Shown here in pieces: positions 11,301 to 34,183 of a stretch of DNA of 64,000 bases. Numbering within the stretch: position 1 is the stretch's first letter; each line of letters starts with the position of its first letter. The DNA is from Aquila chrysaetos chrysaetos (Eukaryota > Chordata > Aves > Accipitriformes > Accipitridae), in the NCBI RefSeq assembly GCF_900496995.4, contig NC_044018.1:27868858-27932857 (forward strand), written 5' to 3'. Both the position numbers and the translations under genes were made by a program. The notes under the pieces are model-generated. The model was not told the origin of the DNA. It searched no databases and saw only the letters and a program-made list of their open reading frames with translations.

Positions 11301-11690
11301 TCAGCATGGGGGTCCCCAGCACTCCAGTGTCTCCCAGTACACCCAATACCTCCCTACGGCTCCCACAGTCCTGGCTTCACCCTAGCACCTACTCCTAGTG
11401 CCCTCCCAGTTGCCCTCCCCAGGGCCCCCCAGTGTCTCCAGTATCTCTCTATTGCTCCCCCACAATATGTCCCACCCCAGCACACACTCCCAGTCCCCCC
11501 CCAATACCTCCCAGTTGTATGCAATGGCCCGCAGTATACCCACAACAGCAACCAAATGTTGTACCCAGTGTCTCCCAGTATATCCCCACTGGCACCCAGT
11601 GGGTTCTTACATCCAACCCAAGGGCTCCCAGTATCCCCCCAGCAGGATCCAGTATCCCTCAATAGGTCCCAGTAGGTCCTAGTACCTTGA
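11300..11690. repeat. Diverged CCCAGTAT/TACTGGGAG-type minisatellite
   Basis: Plus-strand phrases such as CTCCCAGTATATCCCCACTGG and TCCCAGTTGTATGC recur every 20-40 bp. On the minus strand they read as TACTGGGAG-like units, a common kind of degenerate intronic minisatellite in GC-rich bird DNA. It lies just past the last supported MBD6 exon. Confidence 0.6.
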
Positions 11691-11806
11691 TCTCCTCCAC
11701 TCTGAGCTGCTGCTCAGCAGCCAGCAAGTCCCTGCTGCAGCACCAGGGAGGGGCGGGGGGCAGGGGGGCCTGCGGGGAGAAGCCCCTTCTCACCCCTGTC
11801 ACCCAC

Positions 11807-14800
11807 CTGCTACTGAACGCCCGAGGCCCCCCGGCCAGCCCCATGCCGGGGGCTCTTGGTGCTGGGGGGGGGGGGGCCACAAAGGGATGGTGTCTCCCTG
11901 TTGAGCCCCTCGGCCCGCCGGCAGCCCCGCTTGAGGGGAGGCTGTGAGGTGGGGCACCCTTGGGCACTCCCACTGGGTCTGGAGCTGCCCGGCTCAGCCG
12001 ACAGGGCACAGGGGGCTCTAAGGCACTTGGGGTGCCCTCGGGGTGCCCTCGGGGAGGCTGGGAGGTGCAGGGGGGCTGGGGGAGCCTCCAGCACTGGGAC
12101 CCAATGGTGTCGCCGACTTCTCAGAGGAGCCAAAGCTGGGGCCCAGCTGTTGGGGGGCAGGGAGAGTCAGCAAACACCCCCATGTGTCCCCCACATCCCT
12201 CCTTGTCCCATACAACCCCCATACCCTTCTTCCTGCCCAGCCCATCCCTGTGAGTCCCTCTATCCTCCCCGCACTCCTGTGTTCACCTATTCCCTTTGTG
12301 TCTCCCCATCACCCCCAGGACCCCCACATCATACCAACACCCCCAAGCCTCCAAAAGCCCCCCATCCTCCTAACACCCCCAGACTCCACATGGTCTCCAA
12401 TTCCATCCATCACCCCCTCTGACAGTCCTAGGCCTCCCTCCGTCCTTTCCCATGTTCCCCCATGCCCCTCACAAACTACTGCTCAACACCTCCTGGCCCC
12501 ACCACCCCCACTTCCCCCCCCAAAATCCCAGGGCCCCTCATGCCCCTGCCTCAACAACCCACCTGCAGACTCTGGAGCAGGCTGGACATGGGGCTGGCAG
12601 TGCCCAACAACACTCCCAGGACAGGCAGTGTGGGGAGCAGCAGTGGTTGATTCTGGAGCAGGGGGCTTGGCACCAGTAGGTTGCCTGGGGGGGTTGAGGG
12701 AGAGGCAGGATGTTACCCAGGAGCACCCCCTGCCCCCTGGCATGCAGCATGCCCCCGGTGCTTCCCTGGGCACCCAGCACCCCTTGTCCAAGCAGTACCT
12801 CCACCAATGCCTCCAAGGTGCCCAGTCCCCTGGCCCCACTCATCCAGCAGCATGGCACCCAGCAGGGAGCTGCCCAGATGGGGCCCCAGCAGGTTGAGGT
12901 GCTCTGGGGCGTCCACGGGGTTGTCAGGGGCCCAGCCCTCCCCACACGGGGCCTCAGTAGTCATGGAGGGGGTATCAATCGAGGTAGGTGCCACAAAGGG
13001 GCTCACAAGGCTGAACTGCTGGCAAGAGGGGCAAGTTGGGGGCACCCTCAAGACATGGGGCATAGACACCCCCAGGCCTCGCCACCAGGGCAAAACCAAC
13101 CTATCCTCCTCATCCTCCTCCTATGCCCTGGGGGCAAGCACCCTCCTGCACCCTCCTCCCCAGCACAAAGATTCTGCTCTCCTGGGGGCACATAAATACC
13201 CCCACCTTCCTCCCCAAGGGCAGCTACTTTTCCTCTACCCCAAACTGGGTGCTAACACCTTCCACCACTCTGTTCCCTGGGGCAAACACTCTCCCTTGCC
13301 CTCATCCCAAGGACAAATAGCCCTCCTGCCAGTGCCTTGAGAATGATGTTCCCCTGCTGCTGCACTGCGGGCAAACACGCTCCTTCCTGTTTCCCAGGGT
13401 CAAATATGCACCCAACACCACACATTTGTGGGAGCAAATCCCCTAGGTACCATCACCCTCCCCACTAGAGGGGGGAAATAACTCCCCCTCATCACTCTCC
13501 TCCCTACAAGGGGTAAATAAACCCCTTCATCACTCTCCTCCCTACCCTGGGGCAACACCAGCGGGGCGGTGGGGGCAGGCTGAGGGGGGCCCAGCCCAGC
13601 GGCCAGCAGCGTGGGGTGGAGGGCGAGCGAGGCAGGCAGCGTGGAGAAGAGCGGGGGCCAGGTGGGCAGCACTGTGCAGCCCTCAGGGCTGCGCACCGGT
13701 GCCTCAGTGCCCCTCTCCCCTGGCCCAGGGGGCAAGGGCAGCAGGGTGGAGAGCAGGGTCCCCAATGAGGGCAGCAGGTCCAGGGCAGGCAGGGGGATGC
13801 CAAAGGGCAGCAGGAGCAGGGAGGCTGAGAGCAGGGAGGGCAGGCTGGGCCCCTCGGGATCCACCCCACAGGCTGGTGGGTGCTGGCCCAGGGCTACTGA
13901 GAAGGGCAGCGTGCCCAGGAGGCCTGGTGGCAGGAAGCCCCCCAGTGCCAGTGCCTGCTCCTGCACCACAAAGGCTACAGGCTTAGTTGCAGGGGGCAGC
14001 AGGCAGCCCAGCGCCCCCCCAGCACCCCCATCCCCATTACTGCCAGCCCCTGAGGTAACAGCACCTTTGAGGACACCTGGAGAAGCTGCAGCACCTGCAG
14101 GGGACGGGTCAGAGCACAGGGCTGCCACGGCCACGTCTGCTGCTGGCCCATAGACGCAACCCACCACATCCTGCCAGACCCGCAGCCACATCCCACCTCC
14201 CCCAGCATGAAGCTATGGCCACATCCCACCAGGTCCCACAACATGCCTTGAGATCCATGATCACATCCTACTAGGTCCCACCACCCACAGCACCAACCCA
14301 CGGCCATGTCCCACTGGGTCCCACTGCCTCCCACCTGGGCCCAGAGCCACAAGGGGCTCCCTGGGGGCAGGAACCCCCCAAGCACCACTGCTGCAGTCAC
14401 CCCAGAGCGGCGTCCATCCCCAGTTGATCGAGGGACATCTGCCACAGCCCTGCTCCCCACCAGCTGCCCAGCCCCATGGGCAGTGCCCCACATACCTGGG
14501 CCGCCATTACAGCCAGAGGCTTTTGACCGCGGGGAGGTCCCTGAGGTGGGTTCGGAAGATGCTGCCAGCTGCCCGAAGAGACCCCGGAGCCACCTGCTGA
14601 AGTCCTGGCCGGTGGGCAAGAGCCCAGTGCCAGGGCAGGGCGAGCCATTGGTGGCAGGCAGGGGGCCCAGGGGGAGGGTGGGGTCCCCCAGGTCTCCCCT
14701 GCTGGCGCAGCCCTGGGTACCCAGCAGCCTCAATAGGGCTGCAAGAGGCTGCCCGGTCACTGGGGGGTGCGTTCCCTTGGCGTCTGGGGGCACCCTGTAA

Positions 14801-16545
14801 GCTGCCAGGTCCTGGGCGTTGGGGCGCTGGGGCCACCGGGCCCCCCTGCCCAGGGCCCGCTCGCTCACGAGAGAGCGTGCTGTCAGGGACCAGGCAGGGG
14901 GGTAAAGTGCTTGGAGCGGGCACGGGGTTGGCGTTGCCCGGCTGGGCCTTGGCAGCCAAGCTCAGCAGGCTGCTGGCGGGGAAGGGGATGCTTGCTGGCA
15001 GCAGCCCCAAAACGCCCCTGCCCTCAGGGACAGCATTTAAGGGCACTGGTGGGTTATTGCTGCTTGGGCTGGTTAAGGCATCACTGACAGGTGAATCGAC
15101 CTTGCCTGCCTGGGGGGCACTGATGGTGGCCGGCAGGCACAGCCCTGGCCCCCCCAGCTCTGGGCTTTCTCCAGTTGCCCCCTGTGACAGGACGGCCCAG
15201 CTGCTAGTCCTGCCTGGGGGGCACTGGCTCCGGGTCCCCTCAGCGAGGGGCACCACAGGGGATCTAGGGGGAGTCACCACATCTGGCAGGGGCAAGCAGA
15301 GGCCAAAGCAGGGGCTGGCAGGTGGGCGGCTCCTGGGGCTGCCGTTGGCCTGAGGGATGATGTCACGGGGTTGCAGAAAGGGTGGGGTGATGAGCCAGGT
15401 TCCCGTGGGGGCAGATGTGGCCTCTGGGATCTTCACACCCAGGGGGACCCTGGGGAAGCTGCTGAAAGTGCTGGGTGGGGGGACACCAGTGCTGGGGGCC
15501 ATAGCCAGATGCCCCTCTGCTGAGAGCAGTGGGCTCAGGCCAGGACCTGTGGGGAACCATGGGGAAACGGGTGTCAAGCAGGTACCAGCGGGGCCTGGGC
15601 ACCTCTATCCCTAAACTGGGGTGGATCAGGTAGGCAGGGGACAGGAAAGATCAGGGGGGCAGGATGTGACAGAGAAGACAGGGGAGGCCTAGGAAACATG
15701 GAAAAACTAGGAGGGCACCGAGAGGACTGGGGAGCATGCCAAGAACCTGGGACATACAAGGGAAACAGGAGGGCTCTGGGACTGGACAGGCATGACCAGG
15801 AGACGTATGGGGTAACATGGACAAGGTGGGTACACCAGTGGGAACCTGGGGGAGGACAGGCCAGGGACTAGCATGGACAGGGGACCCTGGTACCTGTGCC
15901 TGGGCGGCAGAGGCGCAGGGCGCCCTCCATGCTGTGGTACAGTGTGGCCATGGCTGCTGTTTTCCGGCAGTGATTGCAGAGTTTGGTCATGTCCTGCTGG
16001 CCCTGGGCCCCAGGGGCCCTCCACCCGGGCACCGCTGCCCCCGGGTCGAAGTTAAACACCTGCAGGGACAGGCCAGGCTGAAAGTGGCAACCAGCCACCC
16101 CACAGGGACCCCCAGACCCATCCAGCACAGGGCAGCCGCATCCCCCACTCCTGCAGCCAGGGCCATCTCTTGCAGCTCCCTGTGTCCGGGGAGTGCCCCC
16201 AGTGCAGCCCCTCCCCAGCTGCCCCTCCCTGTTTCACACCTGACAGCCCCCTGCCCCGCACCTTGTGCGTGTTGAGTGGACACTCAAGGCCACACTTGCA
16301 GGTCCCGTCAGCCAGGAGATAGGCGCAAGTCTGCTCCAGCGAGGTCAGCGTGGTGCCACTGGGGCTGGGGGGGCACGTGGGGTGAGTGGGGGCCGGGGAG
16401 GGGGCTGTGGGGGGATCAGGGGCTGCTCCTACCTGATGTAGCACACAGAGCCCTCCTCCACCTTGCGCTCCCAGCCCACAGGCACAGGCCCAGCCAACGG
16501 GCACGTGGGTCGGTCTGTTCTAGTGCAGTCATCACTGCTGCTCAT
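11807..16545 (-). CDS. MBD6: MBD6, methyl-CpG-binding-domain protein 6 (3' end uncertain)
   Basis: The gene reads leftward. Supported coding exons are 16433-16545 ([17 protein letters not shown]), 16262-16364 ([20 protein letters not shown]), 15894-16059 ([32 protein letters not shown]), a large exon about 14496-15546, then 13546-14094, 12799-13018, 12563-12684 (MSSLLQSLQ) and about 11807-12147. The first three form the MBD-like domain. The rest is the proline/serine/leucine-rich body that distinguishes MBD6 from MBD5. MBD5/6 bind the PR-DUB (BAP1) deubiquitinase complex rather than methylated DNA. I place the start at the ATG at 16545 because it is in frame with the MBD; an upstream ATG near 17711 does not stay open into this exon. 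The frame changes near 14870, through a short intron or an error. The basic C-terminus is not recognised. Confidence 0.85.
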
Positions 16546-17480
16546 TGTGCCCCCCCGTCACACAAACACCTGCAGTGGGCACTGACGAGGGAGTCACACC
16601 AGGAGAGAGGGAGAAAGCAAATGGGACAGCAGGACTCAGCAGGACTGGGGGTGCCAGGGCACTGGAGAAGCACTGGGGGGCCCAGGGGTGCTCAGAGCCA
16701 TAAGGCAGCAGCAGGAGTCCTCGGGGGTGCCCAGGGGCAACAGGATGGGACCAGGGGGGTCTGAAGGTGCACAGGGAAGTAGAGCAGGACTGGGGGCAGC
16801 AGTTGTCCCCTCCTCCCCCTTGTCAGCCCTCCTTCCGCACCAGCCGCCCCCCCCCGTCTTGTTAATCCTGGTGTCTGGGGCAGGAGAAGACAACAGTGAT
16901 CTATGAAGCACCATCGAGGAACTGCAGCTAAAAGGCAAACAGCTGCTGCTGGCCCTGATCCCCAGTGGCAGGGAGGCCGGGGACACCAGAATCAGCGGGG
17001 GCAGGGGTGGTGGTGGGGTGCACATCTCACCTGCTTATCCCTGCAAACATCTCTGCGCCAGGCCCATGGCCGGTGGGCTGCGGCACCCACATTTGGTGCC
17101 CCGGTGCAGCCCTACAGGTCTCTACACGACAGAGAGACTCAAGCCAAGCTTTGGGGAAGGGGTAGCACCCACGCAGGGCCCTACAGCTGGGGGTGGGGGG
17201 GGGGGGCAGCACCGAGACATCCAGAGACCTCCTCTGGAAAAGGGACCCCAGCGTCCTGCCCTGCCTCGCCCCCCCCGGTACCCCCAGGCTGTGCCTTTGC
17301 TCCCTGCAGTGACACGCAGGAGACACCCCCTCTCCATGGGAGCACTTCAGGGAGGGCACGGGGGTGGCTGGGCCACCACACCCCAAAAACCCTGGAGAAG
17401 GGGGAACAGGGGGCCAGGCCCGCTACATTCTGCCAGCAAGATGGGGGTCACATCGCCCCAGAGCAGGTGCTGGGGGAGCG
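16546..17480. other. MBD6 5' intron or leader region
   Basis: There is no conserved coding sequence between the first supported MBD6 exon and the CpG-rich shared promoter. The stretch is GC-rich with purine-rich simple sequence. A non-coding MBD6 first exon probably lies near its right end. Confidence 0.4.
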
Positions 17481-18262
17481 GGGGCGTAAAGGGCCTGGCA
17501 CAGCAGGGGGGCGCCGCGCCCCTCTGCGGTGGGGCAGGGGACGAGCCCCCGCACCAGCCATGGGGGGCAGAGGAGGGGACGCTGCCAGACTGGCCCGTCG
17601 GGCAGGGGCTGGGACGCCCACGCGGGTGCATGTCCAGGGTGACAGGCAGGGGGCGGGGGGGCAGGGCGTCCCGGCCCGCCCCCACCGACCCACCTGCGTT
17701 CATGGCGGCGGCCGGCGGAGGGCGGCAGCACCGGCCACCGGGCCACGGCTCCGGTCCGACTCCGCCAGGAAGAGGCGGGGCAGCGCGCGCTCCGCCCACG
17801 CGCCAGCACACAGCGGCGGGGAGGCGGCGATCCCGGCGTGCCCCGCGCGGGGGAGCAGCGGGAATGCCCCGGGGACGTACTGGGAAGTGCCGGGGCTCTG
17901 GCCCGGGAGCTCCGCTTGGGGCCGGGGGCCGCGCCGGGCCCCTGGGGCTAATCTGGGGCTCCCCCGGGGCTGCAGGAGACCGCCGCCCCTCGCTCCCGCC
18001 GCGGCGCTGCGGGCTCTTTAAGGCGGGGCGGGGCCGGTTTCCAGCCGTTGCATCATCCGCTCCGCCTGACTCACCCCAGGGCGCGCGGCCCGCCGGGGCC
18101 GCTCCTGCCTGGTGGGCGGTGGCGCGCGCCCCTCCCCTCGCCCGCTCCCATTGGCCCGCGCCGCCCCGCGCGTCACGGCGCGGTGGGCGTCCGTTGGCTG
18201 CGGCTGGCGAGAGCGTTGCGTCACGCGGGGACCCTTAAAAGGGGCGCGGGCGGCGGCACAGC
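17480..18262. promoter_or_regulatory. Divergent CpG-island promoter of MBD6 and DDIT3
   Basis: This is a dense CpG stretch between the MBD6 5' side (transcribed left) and DDIT3 exon 1 (transcribed right). It contains GC boxes, an ATTGG (inverted CCAAT) near 18149 and a GTTGG near 18193. The two genes have the same head-to-head arrangement in human, so a shared promoter is likely. Confidence 0.7.
18047..18242 (+). promoter_or_regulatory. DDIT3: DDIT3 stress-response promoter elements
   Basis: GTTGCATCA at 18047-18055 differs by one base from the C/EBP-ATF composite site (ATTGCATCA) through which ATF4 drives human CHOP. An AP-1 site TGACTCA follows at 18067-18073, as it does in the human promoter. 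A second ATF-like site GTTGCGTCA is at 18215-18223. CCTTAAAAGG at 18233-18242 is TATA-like and also fits the CArG (SRF) consensus. Exon 1 should start 20-35 bp after it. Site identities are read directly; function is inferred from the mammalian gene. Confidence 0.7.
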
Positions 18263-18284
18263 GGGAGCGGAGCAGTGCGGGACG

Positions 18285-18746
18285 ATGCGGACGAGGATGA
18301 GCGGGGGGCAGCGCTCGGGCTGGAGCCGTGGGGAGCCGGGGCCGCCCAGGAAGGTGCGCCGGGGGGAGGACGCCGGGGAGCACAGCCCCGAGCGCAGCCG
18401 GGGCGGGGGAGGTGACGGTAGACGGGACCGTTCCGTCCGGTCCTGGGGGGGACGCCAGGGCTCCCGGAGAGCGGGGTGGGCGCAGGCCACCCTCACCGGA
18501 GAGTGGCCTTAGGGGCGCACCACCACACTCCCCGCCCCCAGCGCGAGGCAGGCGGGGCGCTGTGCCCGGTACGTCGCCACCCCCCGCCCCCGCCGGCGGT
18601 GGTACCCCTGGGGGCGCGATGGGGGCTCCGAACCCCCGGGGAGCCCTCCACCCGCCGCGTGGTGGTGGGGGGCGCAGTCTGATCCTGTTCTTCTCCCTCC
18701 CCAGGCATCCAGGAGAAAGTGCGTCCTTGTCGACCACCACACCTGA
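18285..18746 (+). CDS. DDIT3 upstream ORF, spliced across exons 1 and 2 (36 codons)
   Basis: From ATG 18285 an ORF runs to a donor after 18353 (AAG|GTGCGC), splices in phase 0 to an acceptor at 18704, and stops at TGA 18744-18746. The tail reads SRRKCVLVDHHT, very like the end of the human CHOP uORF peptide (SRRKCIFIHHHT). The start MRTRMSGGQRSGWS also resembles the human MLKMSGW start. In mammals this uORF represses CHOP translation until eIF2-alpha is phosphorylated. Conservation of the peptide end, the splice phase and its place before the main ATG argues that the same control exists here. Exon 2 ends at 18752 and the main start is at 18890. Confidence 0.8.
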
Positions 18747-18889
18747 GAGCAGGTAGGGGAGGGGGGGTGGCGGCACCGCGGGGTGACCGGCACCCCGCAG
18801 GGAGCAACGCCCCGTAGCTGCGGGTCTCGGCCTGACTCACCCCGTCTTCTCCCCACCCCCCACAGCCCTGCGCTGGCCCAGAGGTGACA

Positions 18890-19532
18890 ATGGCAGCCGA
18901 GGGGCTGCCTGCGGGGGGACCCACCGGTGCCCTGCCTGGCTGGGAACTGGAGGCCTGGTACCAGGACCTGCAGGAGGTGCTGGCAGCAGCAGAGCCCAGC
19001 GGGCCATCCGTACCCTGGGGGGCTGAGCAGGTGAGCTGAGCAGCCAGCAACACACCCCTGGCAGGGGGGGCACAAGGCAGGGGACACTTGTCACCAGGGG
19101 CTGGCTCCTCCTCTCTCCCTGCAGGCAGAGCTGGCTCCACTGTGGGGCACAGGGGGAGCTGGCGGTGGTCCAGAGGGCTGCGAGCTGGATGCTGCCCTGG
19201 CTGCTGAGCTGCTGGAGCCAGAGAGCACAGCTGGCACAGAGCCTGCGGGACTGCCGGGCTCAGCTTCCAGCAGGAGCTCCCCACCCCAGCTGGGCGCAGA
19301 GGAGGATGAGGCAGGGGCAGCTGCGTGGTGTGGGGTGAAGAGGAAGAGGTGCAGTGGCATGGTGGCAAGCAGGGAGCTGGCCAAGCGCCGGGAGCAGGCC
19401 AATGAGCAGCGAGTGCTGGAGCTGACGGCCCACAATGAGCAGCTCCGGGAAGAGATCCGGCGGCTCAGCGCAGAGGTGGAGCGCACACGGGCAGCCCTCA
19501 TCGACCACATTGTGAACCTCCGCCGGGCTTAG
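18890..19532 (+). CDS. DDIT3: DDIT3/CHOP, stress-induced bZIP transcription factor
   Basis: Two coding exons (18890-19030 and 19125-19532) join in phase 0 to give 182 residues; the human protein has 169. The N-terminus MAAEGLP...GWELEAWYQDLQEVL matches the CHOP transactivation start. The C-terminus is a bZIP: basic part KRKRCSGMVASRELAKRREQ, then leucine heptads ending ALIDHIVNLRRA. CHOP dimerises with C/EBP proteins in the nucleus and promotes apoptosis during unfolded-protein and amino-acid stress. The middle is longer and alanine/glycine/proline-rich compared with mammals. The gene is divergent from MBD6 and convergent with MARS1, with only about 245 bp between the stop codons, as in human. 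No plus-strand AATAAA was seen before the MARS1 stop, so its own 3' end is not fixed. Confidence 0.95.
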
Positions 19533-19686
19533 GTGCCAATGCTGCCCCACAGCTAGTGGGGCAAGGACTCCACTGCCTCTACGGACCTAGGAGGCAGCCA
19601 TGAACTGGAGGGGCACTGCCCCACTGGCACAGACTGATGCTGTGGGGAGGGTACCACTTCTGTATGCGATTGTATAGTTTTTGCAT

Positions 19687-19692
19687 TTTATT
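19687..19692 (-). terminator. MARS1: MARS1 polyadenylation signal AATAAA
   Basis: TTTATT on the plus strand gives AATAAA on the minus strand, 85 bp after the MARS1 stop. The MARS1 3' UTR must therefore end close to, or overlap, the DDIT3 3' UTR. Confidence 0.7.
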
Positions 19693-19776
19693 ACACGCAT
19701 ATAACCACCAGCCAGCACCACTCAGTCTGCTCTCTGGGTAGCACTGGGGCTGCCAGAGCTATAGCAGAGCCAGGTG

Positions 19777-24798
<5,022 letters not shown>

Positions 24799-25560
24799 CG
24801 CCGCGCGCTGATGCAACGAGGCCGCGCGCTGGGCACGCCGGGACCGGCCCTCCCGCCGCCGCACTACAGCTCCCGCAACGCCCCGCGCGGAGGCGGCCGG
24901 CCCGCTCCCCCAACTCTCGCGAGAGCGCCGGCCGCGCGGTCGCCATGGCGACACGGGAGCCGGCCCGCCGGGGTTGCCGTGGCCACCGGGCGGGGCCGCC
25001 GCCGCCCGCAGCATCCTCCGCTCCCGCCGCGGAGCGGGGACGTGATGTCGCGGCGCCGAAGCTGCCCGGCAGCACGGCGCTCCACGTCACACGATTGTCC
25101 CCCCTCCCTCCAGGACGTGGGCCCAGAGGTGGACCGGGGCGCGCCCCCCCCCCCCCCCCCGCACTGCCTCCCGGGGCCGCGGGCGAGGACCCAAGCCTCC
25201 TGCCCCCCGGGCCCGGAACAGCCCCAGCTCCGCTCGCCCGCCCGCAGCCCCCCCCCCCGGCGTCCGACTGCCCGCTCCCGCTTTCCCACCGGGATACTCT
25301 CCCTTCCCCCCGGGAGGACCCCCCCCTCCGCTCCCCGTCCCGCCCCGCAGGGCGCCCCGTCTCGTCCTGTCACATGGCCCGGGGAGGTGTCCCCGCCGCC
25401 GCCGCTACGGGCGAGCCGGACCCGCCACCCCGGCAGGACCAGGTGGGTTGGGGAAACCGGGGGGCCCCGCCGGGGGGTCGCTGGCCTGGACCGGGGATCC
25501 GTGCAGGCACAGCCCCCCCGGCCCGTTCCCCCTCGTCCCCCCCCCCGGTGCCCCAGGAAC
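24799..25560. promoter_or_regulatory. CpG-island promoter of MARS1 with TCTCGCGAGA motif
   Basis: This extremely CpG-rich stretch lies directly upstream of the MARS1 start. The palindrome TCTCGCGAGA sits at 24915-24924, a motif known from TATA-less, often bidirectional, housekeeping promoters. Poly-C runs occur near 25147-25160. It may also serve ARHGAP9, whose first coding exon is about 1.1 kb further on. Confidence 0.65.
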
Positions 25561-26680
25561 CGGTGGGGCAGAGAAAGCGAAGGGAGGCGGGGGCGGGTGT
25601 CGGGAGCGGCGTGGGACACAACCGGGCCGGCGTCCCGCCCCCGGGGCAAAGCTGATTTCCTCCGCCCCCGGGGCAGTGCCATTACCCCACTTGCCCTGCT
25701 TCGCCCCCCCCCCCGCCTGACCCCTCCCGGCAGCACAGCGTGGGCAGAGCCGAAAGGTGCTTAGAGCCGAGCTGGGTCGAGCAGGGCCGTGGGCTCTAAT
25801 CCCTGCACCCCGTGGGTGCTCGGCTGGCTGGGTGCAGGCAGGATGCCGGCGTCCTCTGCCGACACCCCGTGGCAGCCACCCCCCCACCTCTCTGTCCTGG
25901 CATCAGGTCCTGCCCACCGGCCCCACAGCGGTGCCCCGAAGATGGTGAGTGTGTCTCCAGCTGGGGGGCAGGCCTGGGGGCTGTAGGGCCATGGAGTTGG
26001 GGAGGGCTGCAGCTCTGGGAGCCTAGGGCTGTGGGGCTGGGGACCAGGGAGTGTGGGGTGGGGGGCTGGGGGTCCTTGGCACGGGGACCAAGGGACTGGG
26101 AGCCACAGGGCTGCAGAGCCATGGGATGAGGACCAGGGGACTGGCAGCCATGGGACCATGGAGCTGAGGCCCCTGCAGCACCACCCCCCAGCCCCATGCT
26201 GTGTGGTGGGAGGAAGCCGCAGCCTCACTGCTTCCTGCTGCAGCAGCTGCTGGGTTTCCTGCACGCCCCTGAGCCCTGGCTGCCCCAGTACACCCAGTCC
26301 CTCTAGCCCCCCGGTGCCCCCGGTCCCCCCATTCCCCTGTACCCCAGGGCTGGGCATTGGCTTCCCCAGCACCAGGAACTGGGCCAGCACATGGTCCCTC
26401 CACTGCTTCTGAACAGGATTGCTGTGGGGTATTGCCATGGTTGGGTGGGAATCCACAGCCATGGGAAACAGCCTGGCCACAGGGCACAACATTGTCCTGG
26501 CCCTGCAGGCAGGCAGGGTCCCTGCTGCCACCCGTGGCACCACTCAGCCCCATTCCACTACAGCCCAGGGCCATGCCAGCCATGGGGAATGCAGCACATC
26601 TGCCCTGACCCCCAGTCCTGTGCCCTGCAGATGTTGAGGACCAGGCTGCAGTGTGCCCAGGCACCCTGAGCAGGGTGAGG
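25560..26680. other. Upstream or intron region of ARHGAP9, no coding sequence seen
   Basis: The stretch is GC-rich with short degenerate GGCTGTGGGGCTGGGGACC-like repeats around 25980-26170. A 5' non-coding ARHGAP9 exon is possible, because AG acceptor-like sequence precedes the start exon near 26630. I see no conserved protein. Confidence 0.4.
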
Positions 26681-33500
<6,820 letters not shown>

Positions 33501-33802
33501 GCCTGGTCCCCTGCCCCCCCCAAGTCTGGTATGGGTGCTCTGGCTGCCAGTGCCCCTTCCTGCCCCCCCAGTCCTCCCTGCCCCATGTACCTTCAACTCT
33601 GCAGTAAGCGGGCACCTTCCCTGGGACCACCAGTACTTCCTGCTCTGGCCAGGGTTGGGGGCGTCTGTGGCACCAAGAGCCACCCACCTCCCACTGCCTC
33701 CCCAGAGAACGTCATCATCCACGCATATGGCAGCCCCCAAATGCCCTTCTCTCTGCCCCCTGCCATGCCCTGTACAGCTCCCCAAGGTCATTACAGTGCT
33801 GA

Positions 33803-33824
33803 TTTATTTCCACCATTTATTAAA
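33803..33824. terminator. Back-to-back polyadenylation signals of convergent genes
   Basis: Plus-strand ATTAAA at 33819-33824 is about 320 bp after the ARHGAP9 stop. On the minus strand, AATAAA occurs twice here (TTTATT at 33803-33808 and 33816-33821 on the plus strand), implying a minus-strand transcript that ends at the same place. Confidence 0.6.
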
Positions 33825-34183
33825 TACATATCTGTCGCCATCAGATCCCCCCCAGGAAGGGCCCCCGGCTCTGCTGGCAAAGCCAGTGCCAGGGCAGAAT
33901 CTGGCCATACCAGGGCTGGGTGTCTCTCCGGGGAGTGCCCTGGGGTGCCTGCACACTGCTGCAGCCGCCACCAGCCCCTGCAGACCACAGGGTGGCCAGC
34001 ACCACCAGGACTCCTGCCTGCAGGAAGCAACAGTCAGTGTCTATGGGAGCTGTCAAAATGCCCCATCAGGGTCACCATCCCCCTGGGCCTCCCAGTGGGC
34101 CCAGCCCCTCCCAGGGCCTCAGCACCCTCCCTGTGTCTCCTAGTTTCCCAGTTCCCATCCCTGTGTGTCCCCCAGACCCCTGC

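Noticed and set aside
11398-11682. Long overlapping open frames rich in Pro and Ser
   Set aside because: They are open on both strands because of GC-rich tandem repeats. No conserved domain is present.
18183-18196. Canonical ERSE (CCAAT-N9-CCACG) in the DDIT3 promoter
   Set aside because: The GGTGG and GTTGG elements here do not have the right sequence or spacing.
16903-18238. 372- and 406-codon plus-strand frames upstream of DDIT3
   Set aside because: They are CpG-island open frames that cross the DDIT3 promoter and first exon and have no family similarity.
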